Assembly (NCBI GenBank): GCA_028693085.1
Contig: JAQUWC010000003.1
Location: 1-62,755 of the forward strand
Direction: 5' to 3'
DNA: 62,755 nt
Source of the DNA: UBA5266 sp002411545
Lineage (GTDB): Bacteria > Bacteroidota > Bacteroidia > Bacteroidales > WCHB1-69
The notes beneath the pieces are model-generated. The model had not been told where the DNA came from. It ran no database searches and was given only the letters and a program-made list of their open reading frames with translations. Below, piece after piece: positions 16,106 to 24,378 of the stretch (the first letter of the stretch is position 1; every line of letters starts with the position of its first letter). Both the position numbers and the translations under genes were made by a program.

Positions 16106-16390
16106 ATGAAACTATATACTTATAAGGATTTAAAAAATAATCCTGAAAAAATGAAAGAATTCAGAAAAAAGCTTCCTTGGAATTTTGCTTCCTACCTGTA
16201 TAAAAAGTATGAACTTGTTGCAAAAGAGCAAGGACTGGATAAACCTAAATATTCTTTATCTACGATACGCAAAGTAGCTAAAGGAGAAAGAAACAATGAA
16301 GCCGTACTCAAAGATTTGATAAAAATAGTAAATGCCCGGGAAAAAGTAAAAGATATTCAGATTAGACTTGATAAGGGTTTGGGAAAGTAA
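16106..16390 (+). CDS. Small putative DNA-binding protein, divergent to HTH regulator
   Basis: 94 aa, basic and mostly helical: MKLYTYKDLKNNPEKMKEFR, then NFASYLYKKYELVAKEQG and KYSLSTIRKVAKGERNNEAV. The last part looks like the recognition segment of a minimal HTH (STIRKVAKGER), as in small Bacteroidota phage-type or regulator proteins. It has no signal peptide. Being divergent to a repressor-like gene with a palindrome between them, it may be the cro-like partner of an old prophage switch. No other phage genes remain nearby, so the pair may now serve another purpose. Confidence 0.7.
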   Translation: MKLYTYKDLKNNPEKMKEFRKKLPWNFASYLYKKYELVAKEQGLDKPKYSLSTIRKVAKGERNNEAVLKDLIKIVNAREKVKDIQIRLDKGLGK

Positions 16391-16394
16391 ATTT

Positions 16395-16484
16395 TGGCGG
16401 AGAGACAGGGATTCGAACCCTGGGTACCTGTAAAGGTACAACGGTTTTCGAGACCGCCCCGATCGACCACTCCGGCATCTCTCC
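16395..16484 (-). tRNA. tRNA-Ser, anticodon CGA
   Basis: The minus strand reads GGAGAGA...TCTCTCC-G-CCA, a 7-bp acceptor stem with discriminator G and encoded CCA. The anticodon stem CGGT/ACCG holds the loop CTCGAAA, giving anticodon CGA for UCG codons. A long variable arm (around GTACCTTTACAGGTAC) and a T-arm GGGTTCGAATCCC are present, as required for a class II serine tRNA. It sits 4 bp beyond the stop of the 94-aa gene on the opposite strand. This tRNA end was checked as an integration target: the neighbouring HTH pair makes this a possible old phage site. Confidence 0.97.
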
Positions 16485-16495
16485 TTTTTTTTGTG

Positions 16496-16503
16496 CAAAA
16501 GTA
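16496..16503 (-). promoter_or_regulatory. Promoter -7 box of tRNA-Ser
   Basis: Minus strand TACTTTTG matches TAnnTTTG and would start transcription a few bases before the tRNA 5' end. Confidence 0.55.
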
Positions 16504-16644
16504 AATAAAATAACATCCAATTCATCTATTATTTTGAGAATAATTTTTATTGTCTTTAGAGTAAATGAATAATAAAATGAAATTCATTCTATTAAAATAA
16601 AACTTACATATAACAAACTGCCGATTTTTTCGTTTAAATGATAG

Positions 16645-18678
16645 ATGTTCACAGAAGAAATGAAAAAATATACTGTCATATTAAATTTGGTATGCTTATT
16701 CGCAGTACAGAATATTTATGCGCAACATATTCAAATTAATTGTTTGCAAGTAAATGATTCAGCCGATGTAATTATTTATTTTGAAACTATAACTATTCCG
16801 GATACTTATCAAGTTGAAATATATACTTCATTAGACTATACAGGTCCTTATGTTTTGCTTGCTACAATTACAGACAGTAATGTAGATACTTTTTTACACG
16901 AAAATGCAAATGCTCACTTGCAGCAAAATTTTTATTATCTCAAAGCCGTTTCATCCGATGGGAACCCTAGTTTACCTATATATTTTTCAGATACCTTAGA
17001 AAATATATATGTAGTATTAGATAATCAAGGAAGCGGAATTGCGTATCTTTATTGGCAACCGTTTTCTACGTTTACTTCCTTGGATAGTTTTTTTGTGGAC
17101 AGAAAAACAGAGGATGTTTGGATGTTGTTAAGTACGTTACACACCACATCTTATGACGATACAATTACATTTTGTGGTAAAACTACTTATTATCGTATAC
17201 GTTATGATATTGGTAGAGCTTGTGAATGCATCACCTATGCTGTATCGGATTTTTTTACGGATGTTATTGCACCTGAAATGCCACGCTTGGATACAGTGAG
17301 CATCAATCAACATACTCAAAAAACAGAAATGGGGTGGGAGCCAAGTAAATCAGAAGACACCTACGGCTACATAGTGTATATTTTCAAAGATGGGATTTGG
17401 AAAACCATAGATACATTGTATGGAGCTGAAAATACTTTTTATATCGATAATGAGAATTCCGCTATCAATAATTCACAATCCTATCGCATTGCTGCTATTG
17501 ATACATGTTTGAATGCTAGCCCATTAGGAGACTTGCACAATACTTTATTGCTCTCACGGACATTTGAAAAGTGTGATAGTATAGTTTCTTTAAGTTGGAA
17601 TACTTACCAAAATATGCCCGAAGGCATTGATTCTTTTCGTGTTTATGCCTCTTCAAATCAAGGAGCTTTTCACATCATTGCCACAGTTACTGGAAATAAA
17701 AATGCTTATGATTATAAACATGTAAATACAGCAAACGATTATCGTTTTTTTGTCCAAGCAGTAAATAAAAAATTACATTTTACAGCCTCCTCCAATATAG
17801 TGGAAGTAGCTTTTAATCGCAATATTGCCAATGGAAAAGTGGATATGCGTTATGTGACTGTAATAGATAATTCCTATATAGAAATTGCTGCTTCTGTTGA
17901 TGATACTGTGTTCTTTAATGATATATATGTTTATAAAAGTGTTGATAATGCTAAAAGTTTTACATTATTAACGAAACAAAAAAAATCAAATGCTATTGAA
18001 ACCTATGTGTTTGAAGATAAAAATGTAAATGTTGAGCGCTTAAACTATTATTATTATTTTAGTTTGACAGATGAATGTGATATGGAATATGTCTGTTCCG
18101 ATACAGCTGCTAATATAGTATTAACGGCCATAGAAGAGAAAATAGGTTATAATTCAATGAATTGGACTGAATATCCTTGGTTTATATCTGGTTTAGACGG
18201 GTATAATATATATAGAAAAACATCTTCTGATAATGAATTTAGCCTACTTACGTTTGTTTCACCCGTAGAAAACACCTGTGATGATTATGTATGGGATTTA
18301 ACGGATGTGGGAGGAGTTTTTTATTATAAAATTGCTGCCATTGCTTTAAAACAATCTCCTTTTCAGGATCAAAGTATATCAAATACAATCAAAATCACAA
18401 AAGAACCTTTTGTTTTCATTCCCAATGCATTTGCTCCGGAAGGTATCAATAAAATTTTCAAACCTGTTTGTTTAAATATAAATGAAAATACCTATGAATT
18501 TAAGGTATATAATCGATGGGGTAGTTTATTATTTAGTACCAACGATCTTAATGAAGGATGGGATGGAACCTATAACAAGCAAGCAGCCCCCCAAGGTATA
18601 TATACTTATGTAGTAAGTTATGCTTTGGAAGAGGAAGAGAGGATTGTTAAACGTGGAACCTTTTTATTGTTAAGGTAA
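16645..18678 (+). CDS. T9SS type B sorted protein with FN3-like domains
   Basis: 677 aa, or 672 from the Met at 16660, which gives a clean signal peptide MKKYTVILNLVCLFAVQNIY ending near AQ and is the preferred start. The body is a string of fibronectin-III-like domains (recurring WxxY, DSFxVYxSxxxGxFxxIxT, YRIxAIDTC). The C-terminal 85 residues are a gliding-motility CHU_C domain: FIPNAFAPEGINKIFKP, YEFKVYNRWGSLLFST, GWDGTYNKQAAPQGIYTY, which marks type B sorting by the type IX system. It is therefore surface-exposed or released; no catalytic domain is seen. It differs in sorting type from the three giant proteins in the window, which have type A domains. Confidence 0.92.
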   Translation: MFTEEMKKYTVILNLVCLFAVQNIYAQHIQINCLQVNDSADVIIYFETITIPDTYQVEIYTSLDYTGPYVLLATITDSNVDTFLHENANAHLQQNFYYLKAVSSDGNPSLPIYFSDTLENIYVVLDNQGSGIAYLYWQPFSTFTSLDSFFVDRKTEDVWMLLSTLHTTSYDDTITFCGKTTYYRIRYDIGRACECITYAVSDFFTDVIAPEMPRLDTVSINQHTQKTEMGWEPSKSEDTYGYIVYIFKDGIWKTIDTLYGAENTFYIDNENSAINNSQSYRIAAIDTCLNASPLGDLHNTLLLSRTFEKCDSIVSLSWNTYQNMPEGIDSFRVYASSNQGAFHIIATVTGNKNAYDYKHVNTANDYRFFVQAVNKKLHFTASSNIVEVAFNRNIANGKVDMRYVTVIDNSYIEIAASVDDTVFFNDIYVYKSVDNAKSFTLLTKQKKSNAIETYVFEDKNVNVERLNYYYYFSLTDECDMEYVCSDTAANIVLTAIEEKIGYNSMNWTEYPWFISGLDGYNIYRKTSSDNEFSLLTFVSPVENTCDDYVWDLTDVGGVFYYKIAAIALKQSPFQDQSISNTIKITKEPFVFIPNAFAPEGINKIFKPVCLNINENTYEFKVYNRWGSLLFSTNDLNEGWDGTYNKQAAPQGIYTYVVSYALEEEERIVKRGTFLLLR

Positions 18679-18698
18679 ATACAGTACATACATGTAAT

Positions 18699-19739
18699 TT
18701 ATCTTCTGATTTTTTTGTGGTTTAAAGCTTGTTGATATTTTCGAGCGTTAATAGCGTGTTGATGAGCGCTTACAGCGAAATTATGATAGCCTGAAAAGTC
18801 TTCTTTAGCACACATATAAAGATAATTATGTTTTTCATAGTTGAGAACGGCATCTATACTTGAAGTTTCGGGTATACGTATAGGCCCCGGAGGTAATCCC
18901 GGATATTTATAGGTGTTGTAAGGGGAATCAATTTCTAAGTCTTTTAGAAGTAAGCGTTTGATTGACGGATCACCCAATGCAAATTTTACGCTTGGATCAG
19001 CTTGAAGCAACATACCTTTTTTCAAACGGTTGATGTAAACGCCGGCTATGCGTACTTGCTCATCTTTTCTATAGTTTTCTTCTTCAACAATAGAGGCTAA
19101 TATGGAAACTTCAAGGGGACTTAATCCAATTTTCTGTGCTTTCTGACGTCGTTGATCCGTCCAAAAATTCTGATATTCTTTAAACATTCGTTGCATAAAA
19201 GCAGTATCGGATATATTCCAAAATATATGATAAGTATTGGGAATAAACATGCACAAAATAGTCTCTGTCGTAAAATTATAATTAGCTGTAAATGTATCGT
19301 CGTTTAATAAAGCCATGAGGTGGAGAGAATCGATTTCTAATTGGGAAGCAATTTTATGTGCCAATTGATTTTTAGTTCGGATGTTATTAAAGATGAAATG
19401 GACTTCATCCTGATTACCTGCGCGAATTTTGTTTATTAAATCATTATTGCTCATAGTGTTTGATAACTTATATCGACCGGGATGAAGGCGAGCCTCTAAC
19501 TTTTTGTATTTTGCTAAAAGTAGAAAACTATTGAGATCTTTTAAAATGCCTTGTTCTTCGAGTAGGTTAGTAAATGAGGCGTAAGTCGTGTTTGAAGGAA
19601 TGTATAGATATGTAGGAGCTTTAGGGTGTATGTTGGGATAGAAGAATTTTTTATAATATACATAAGCAAAACAAGCAGTTGCGGTAAGCAATATAATAAC
19701 AATGGCTAAAAGTATTAGTAAGCGTTTTTTAGATTTCAT
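18699..19739 (-). CDS. mltG: Endolytic murein transglycosylase MltG
   Basis: Inner-membrane enzyme that cuts nascent glycan strands and so sets their length. Residues 1-29 hold the membrane anchor. The YceG domain has LSPLEVSILASIVEEENYRK (catalytic Glu219, with Glu220-221 next to it), VYINRLKKGMLLQADPSVKF, SPYNTYKYPGLPPGPI, and the C-terminal YLYMCAKEDFSGYHNFA, all family hallmarks. At 346 aa it is a normal length. Its ATG overlaps the stop of the upstream GNAT gene (TAATG), implying coupled translation at the end of a four-gene operon with mpl and an AsmA-like gene. Confidence 0.97.
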   Translation of the reverse strand: MKSKKRLLILLAIVIILLTATACFAYVYYKKFFYPNIHPKAPTYLYIPSNTTYASFTNLLEEQGILKDLNSFLLLAKYKKLEARLHPGRYKLSNTMSNNDLINKIRAGNQDEVHFIFNNIRTKNQLAHKIASQLEIDSLHLMALLNDDTFTANYNFTTETILCMFIPNTYHIFWNISDTAFMQRMFKEYQNFWTDQRRQKAQKIGLSPLEVSILASIVEEENYRKDEQVRIAGVYINRLKKGMLLQADPSVKFALGDPSIKRLLLKDLEIDSPYNTYKYPGLPPGPIRIPETSSIDAVLNYEKHNYLYMCAKEDFSGYHNFAVSAHQHAINARKYQQALNHKKIRR

Positions 19740-20269
19740 TAAACTTTGTCATTAGGATTTATTAATTGAAAAAAAAGTTCATCGTAGTAATTGTTGTCTT
19801 TCAGTCGCCAATTTTTCAAACATCCTGTTTGGATAAAATTGTGTTTCTTAAATAATTCTATGCTCATAATGTTGTTGCTGCTAATACCACAAAACAACTG
19901 ATGCAATTGTAAAGTAGAGAAGGCATAATGAATCAATACCGATAGAGCATCCGAAGCATAGCCTTTTTTACGATATGTTTTTGTAATTAAGATGCCAACA
20001 CCGGCGCGCTTGTGAATTGGATTGAAATCGTATAGATCAATAGCGCCTACTAATTTTTTACTGTCATTTTCGGCTATTATCAAACGTAATTGTTTAGTAG
20101 CATATATATCGCGTGTTGAGGATTCTATGACATATTGTTCTAAAGCAAAACGCGAAAAGGGCATTAACGTATCGCTCAAGTGCCAAATATCCGGTTCGTT
20201 TTCAAGCTCATATAGCATGTCAACGTCATTTAATTCAACGGCACGTAAAAATATCTTTTGTCCTTTCAT
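19739..20269 (-). CDS. RimJ/RimL-type GNAT acetyltransferase
   Basis: 176 aa. Starts KIFLRAVELNDVDMLYELEN, with the RimJ/L features RLIIAENDSKKLVGAIDLYD, the acetyl-CoA loop TKTYRKKGYASDALSVLIHY near residues 96-115, and NIMSIELFKKHNFIQTGCLK near the C-terminus. Such enzymes acetylate ribosomal protein N-termini, polyamines or antibiotics. The substrate here is unknown, and its place between asmA-like and mltG hints at an envelope link only by position. Overlaps mltG by the TAATG junction; starts 20 bp after the AsmA-like gene. Confidence 0.9.
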   Translation of the reverse strand: MKGQKIFLRAVELNDVDMLYELENEPDIWHLSDTLMPFSRFALEQYVIESSTRDIYATKQLRLIIAENDSKKLVGAIDLYDFNPIHKRAGVGILITKTYRKKGYASDALSVLIHYAFSTLQLHQLFCGISSNNIMSIELFKKHNFIQTGCLKNWRLKDNNYYDELFFQLINPNDKV

Positions 20270-20289
20270 AGGCGAAATTTTTGTATGAT

Positions 20290-22860
20290 TTACCAGTCAT
20301 CGTCCATTTCAATTTCCGATGATTGTGTTTTATAATCATTCAAATCCTTGTCTTTTCTCTTATTAATGATAGTGTCTTGTTTGAAAATAGTATTAAACTC
20401 TTTTTTTTGATCTTTAATTTGTTCCTTAACATTGCTTTTACTTTGTTTTCTATCCCATTTAAAGTGAGGGTTATCTAAATCTCCGTTTGCGCTAATATGT
20501 ATGTAATTATTTCCCGTTCCGTCATCCACAACCTCACCGAAGTCATCTTTGTTTTTTCTATTAGATCGAAATTTATTGGCTAACAAATCATTTAATTTCA
20601 TTTTTATTTTATAATCTATTTGGCCATCGAAAGTTTGTGTGCCAGACAAAGATAGATTTAAGGCGTTGTTGTTAATATCCATTTCAGGAATAGTAATGGT
20701 TTGATTTTTTATAAGAATACGGTTTTCGAGTTTTGCAAACCGTATATTGCGTAAGTCCTCTAATTCGACAAATTTAGATAAGGATTCCAAAGGTTGAAAA
20801 TGGATTAATTGTCCATTTTCAACGCTAATATAGGCTATTACATCCACACTTTCAGCGCGAATGTTCAAATTGTCATTTGTTGTGGCTTTGAAAAGAATGT
20901 TAGTTGAAGCTATGCCTCTGATATGTTCATCGGTAATTCCTGATTCAGATTGACCAAAATTGTTGAAAGCATAAAATAATTTTTGTACATTTGCATCCTT
21001 GATTTTTGCATTACAGTATAAAGCATATTGATTGTTCTTTATTTTTTGTGCATATCCAGAAGTATATATCTTCCCTCCGAAAGCATTTAGTGTCAAATTG
21101 TTGACGTTAAGGATTTCGTTTTTCCATTCAGCTTTACCTTCTATTTGTTGACTTTCGAAATTATCAAAAACAAATTTATTGATATGCAAGTCTAAAGTTA
21201 AATCAATACGCTTTGGAAATGTTAATGTAAATGACTCCTGTTTTTTATTACTTTGAGTATTTGTTTGATTTTCATCTGAGAAGAATTGATTTACATTAAC
21301 ATAAGGAGAAGAAACATCCGCTACAATGTGCATGTTTTCTTGATTAGTAAATAGATAGTCGAAAAAATGATATATGTTTCCATTAAGTAAAAATTTATTG
21401 TTATTAATGGACCCATTTAAATCGATCAAACGGATTGATTGATTGGAAATATCAAGTGTGCCATTTAATTCATTAAAAGCGGTTTCTCCTTGTGCCAATT
21501 GAATAAACACATCTTTTAATGTAATACGACCGTTAATTTCAGCGGTGCGTAATTCGGCGGTAGTGAAGTTATCACTTGAAGAAAATTGATTTTTGAAATG
21601 CAAATCAATAGAAGATGCTCCTTTAGTTTTATAGATATAATTTTCAGGCATAAAGCTTTGCCAATCTTCGAGGTTTACCTCTGAAACCAAATGGAAACAT
21701 AGTAAGGGAGACACAAAGTTTTTGATATAAATATTTCCATTGAGTGTTTTGTTTTTGATTAAAGCTGAAAATTCTTTAATATCTAAAATCCCGTTTTGTT
21801 TAATATCGATATTGCCTGCTTCGAACGTTCCATTTAATTTGATTTGAGATAAACTGATGTCACTTTCTATGTTTTTAATGCTTCCTTTGTTAAGGGAAAA
21901 GCTAGCTTTTGTTTGAAATGAAGGAGTCTGTCCTGTTGCACCGCGGGCTGTTAGATCAAATGTTACATCGCCGGACGATTCATATTTTGAAAGTGTATGT
22001 TGAGTCGATGAGGGCATCTCCTTAAGTATATCTTTTAAGGGAAGTTTATTGCCTTTTAAGTGTATGGAATAGTTTATGTGATTTTTCTTCTGGGTAAGTA
22101 ATATGTCGCTAACAAATTGATAATTATCGATGCGTATTTTGCCATTTTTTAATTGATATGCTTGTTTTTTTTGATCAATATGAATATTACTTGCAATATT
22201 TAAATGTCTTTGAGAGATATGGATAGTACTGTTGAGTCTAAACTCTTGCAGTTTGCATTCGGTTTGCAATTGCATGTCGAAAATTTGTTCGGAAAAATTA
22301 CCTTTGGCTCCGAATTTATTTACCCAAAGCATAAGTTTGGTGTTTTGTTTTATATTATTATATTTAATGCTAACATCTTGTAATTTGATGGTCTTTAAAT
22401 GAATGGAGAATTCATTGGTTGTGCTGTCTTGAATTTGAAAGATATCCCAGTTATTTGTGTTGTCAGAAAAAGTTTTTAATTGTAAATTTGCCTGATTGAT
22501 TTCAATACGTTTTAATTTGTAGTTTGATCTTAAAACATCTATAATGTTAAATTGCAGAAAAATATATTTGGCAGTAAGAAGATCTTCGGTGTCATTATAT
22601 CCCTTTACTTTCAAATTGTTTATTTGCAAAGATGCTAAAGGGAATTTACGTAATAAGCTAAAAGAGATGTCTTTATGTTTTACTTCTGTTTTAACAGATT
22701 TATAAAGTTCTTTTAAAACAACATCGGCAATTTTGTCTTCAAAAATAAAAGCCGAAACGATAGCGGTTAAGATGAAGAAAAAAACAACACAGGAAAGTAT
22801 CAAACACCATTTTTTCAATTGATATTTTTGCTTAAACGAATTATTTTTTGTTTCATTCAT
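20290..22860 (-). CDS. AsmA-family envelope protein
   Basis: 856 aa with one N-terminal membrane helix (residues about 18-42) and a long periplasmic body of repeated beta strands, the layout of AsmA/TamB/YhdP-type proteins thought to carry lipids between membranes. Family signs are the opening DISFSLLRKFPLASLQINNL followed by ILRSNY-type text, EINQANLQLKTFSDNTNNWD, and the late AsmA_2-like part with GQIDYKIKMKLNDLL. The C-terminus is charged and disordered (KQSKSNVKEQIKDQKKEF). It lies 17 bp after mpl and 20 bp before the GNAT gene, so the operon joins peptidoglycan and outer-membrane upkeep. Confidence 0.93.
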   Translation of the reverse strand: MNETKNNSFKQKYQLKKWCLILSCVVFFFILTAIVSAFIFEDKIADVVLKELYKSVKTEVKHKDISFSLLRKFPLASLQINNLKVKGYNDTEDLLTAKYIFLQFNIIDVLRSNYKLKRIEINQANLQLKTFSDNTNNWDIFQIQDSTTNEFSIHLKTIKLQDVSIKYNNIKQNTKLMLWVNKFGAKGNFSEQIFDMQLQTECKLQEFRLNSTIHISQRHLNIASNIHIDQKKQAYQLKNGKIRIDNYQFVSDILLTQKKNHINYSIHLKGNKLPLKDILKEMPSSTQHTLSKYESSGDVTFDLTARGATGQTPSFQTKASFSLNKGSIKNIESDISLSQIKLNGTFEAGNIDIKQNGILDIKEFSALIKNKTLNGNIYIKNFVSPLLCFHLVSEVNLEDWQSFMPENYIYKTKGASSIDLHFKNQFSSSDNFTTAELRTAEINGRITLKDVFIQLAQGETAFNELNGTLDISNQSIRLIDLNGSINNNKFLLNGNIYHFFDYLFTNQENMHIVADVSSPYVNVNQFFSDENQTNTQSNKKQESFTLTFPKRIDLTLDLHINKFVFDNFESQQIEGKAEWKNEILNVNNLTLNAFGGKIYTSGYAQKIKNNQYALYCNAKIKDANVQKLFYAFNNFGQSESGITDEHIRGIASTNILFKATTNDNLNIRAESVDVIAYISVENGQLIHFQPLESLSKFVELEDLRNIRFAKLENRILIKNQTITIPEMDINNNALNLSLSGTQTFDGQIDYKIKMKLNDLLANKFRSNRKNKDDFGEVVDDGTGNNYIHISANGDLDNPHFKWDRKQSKSNVKEQIKDQKKEFNTIFKQDTIINKRKDKDLNDYKTQSSEIEMDDDW

Positions 22861-22877
22861 TATCGATATGAAATGTA

Positions 22878-24221
22878 TTATGAATTAAAGAAGTGTTCAA
22901 ACTTCATGCCATCAAAATTGCCGGAGCTCATCATTAAAAGATTTTTGTTTTGCCAATCTAAGGATTTTAAGAAATCAAAAAGCGTTTGAGCGTTTTGAAA
23001 AACTTGGAGCTTGGGATTGGCAAAGGCATTAAATACAATATCTTCCGATAAAAGAGGCAGTTTCTTTAATGCTATTGCATGAGGATTAAAATACACTATA
23101 GGTAAGTCGGCTTTATCCATAGAGTGAGCATATTGTTTTAAAAATTCAGCTGTTAAGCTACTAAATGTATGGAGTTCTACACAGGCTACCAGTTGTCGGT
23201 TGGGGAATTTTTCCTTTACGGCTGCAATGCTTGCCTTTAATTTTGAAGGAGCGTGAGCGAAATCCTTATACAATGTTTTTTCATGGTCATCATAAACAAC
23301 CTCCAATCGTTTGGAGGCTCCTTTAAAGGATTGAATGGCTGAATAAAAGCTATAGTTGCTAATACCTAATCGATTACATACACTATGTGCCGCTTCAATA
23401 TTCAATAAATTATGTTGTCCGAAAACTTGTAAAGTGTATTTTTCCCCTTCATCCACAATAATATATTGGCCTTTTTTCAGGATGAATTCAGGGAGGGTAT
23501 AAGGGATTTTATGTTTTCCGGTTGAGTTTTCAGCGATTTGTTTGCAATAGATATCCTCTTTACAATATATTAAGACTCCATCATCGGGTATCAGGTTAGC
23601 GAAAATCTGAAATTGTTCAAGATAATTTTCAAAGGTCGGGAAAACATTGATATGATCCCAGGCAATCCCGCTAATAACACCAATGGTTGGCTTATACACA
23701 TGAAATTTGGGTCGACGGTCAAGGGGAGAAGTTAAATACTCATCTCCTTCGATAAGGATATGAGATGCATCGGAAAGTTTGGTCATGACTTCAAATCCTT
23801 CTAGTTGCGCACCTATCATATAATCACAAGGGAAATTAACTTCATTCAACACATGTAGTATCATAGAGGTAATGCTTGTTTTCCCGTGGCTTCCTCCAAT
23901 AACAATACGGGTTTTGTTTTTTGATTGTTCGTAAATAAATTCAGGATAAGAATAGATTTTAATATTTAATTCTTTAGCTTTTATTAATTCAGGATTATCC
24001 GCACGTGCATGCATGCCTATAATAACGGCATCTAAATCGGAGTTTATACGAGAGGGATGCCAACCAATATCTTTCGGATATATGTTGTGTTTTTTCAAAC
24101 GTCCGGCAGCCGGTTCAAATATTTCATCGTCTGAACCACTGATTTCATCCCCTTTTATTTTAAGTGAAATAGCTAAATTGTGCATAGCACTGCCTCCGAT
24201 GGCTATAAAATGAATTTTCAT
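22878..24221 (-). CDS. mpl: Mpl, murein tripeptide ligase
   Basis: Mur-ligase family enzyme (448 aa from ATG 24221) that attaches recovered L-Ala-D-Glu-meso-DAP to UDP-MurNAc in peptidoglycan recycling. Start 24221 gives MKIHFIAIGGSAMHNLAISL, with the GGS..MH loop in place; the upstream start at 24254 would add 11 residues without a domain. The ATP loop VIGGSHGKTSITSMI, DEYLTSPLDRRPKF (EGDEY for the Mur signature), and ISGIAWDHINVFPT are visible, then the C-terminal ligase domain with YKDFAHAPSKLKA. The text GSAMHNLAISLK and YLTSPLDRRPKF is Mpl- rather than MurC-like. First gene of an operon and divergent to the giant protein at 24379. Confidence 0.93.
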   Translation of the reverse strand: MKIHFIAIGGSAMHNLAISLKIKGDEISGSDDEIFEPAAGRLKKHNIYPKDIGWHPSRINSDLDAVIIGMHARADNPELIKAKELNIKIYSYPEFIYEQSKNKTRIVIGGSHGKTSITSMILHVLNEVNFPCDYMIGAQLEGFEVMTKLSDASHILIEGDEYLTSPLDRRPKFHVYKPTIGVISGIAWDHINVFPTFENYLEQFQIFANLIPDDGVLIYCKEDIYCKQIAENSTGKHKIPYTLPEFILKKGQYIIVDEGEKYTLQVFGQHNLLNIEAAHSVCNRLGISNYSFYSAIQSFKGASKRLEVVYDDHEKTLYKDFAHAPSKLKASIAAVKEKFPNRQLVACVELHTFSSLTAEFLKQYAHSMDKADLPIVYFNPHAIALKKLPLLSEDIVFNAFANPKLQVFQNAQTLFDFLKSLDWQNKNLLMMSSGNFDGMKFEHFFNS

Positions 24222-24324
24222 ATAGTCGAATTTGTTTATATTCTTATACAGCAATTGAATATATTTATAAACGTCAATGCAAAAAAATCATTGTATTATT
24301 AATCATTTTTATATAAAAAAAGAA

Positions 24325-24332
24325 TATCTTTG
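24325..24332 (+). promoter_or_regulatory. Promoter -7 box of the 1572-aa giant gene
   Basis: TATCTTTG is a full match to TAnnTTTG, 46 bases ahead of the ATG. The only TTG upstream (24291) is too far for a standard -33. Confidence 0.5.
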
Positions 24333-24378
24333 CAAAATATTTAAATGTTTTTGAAGTAGAAATTATAATTATCTGAAA

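Noticed and set aside
16256..16525. 89-codon frame on the minus strand
   Set aside because: It runs across the tRNA-Ser gene and the opposite strand of the 94-aa gene.
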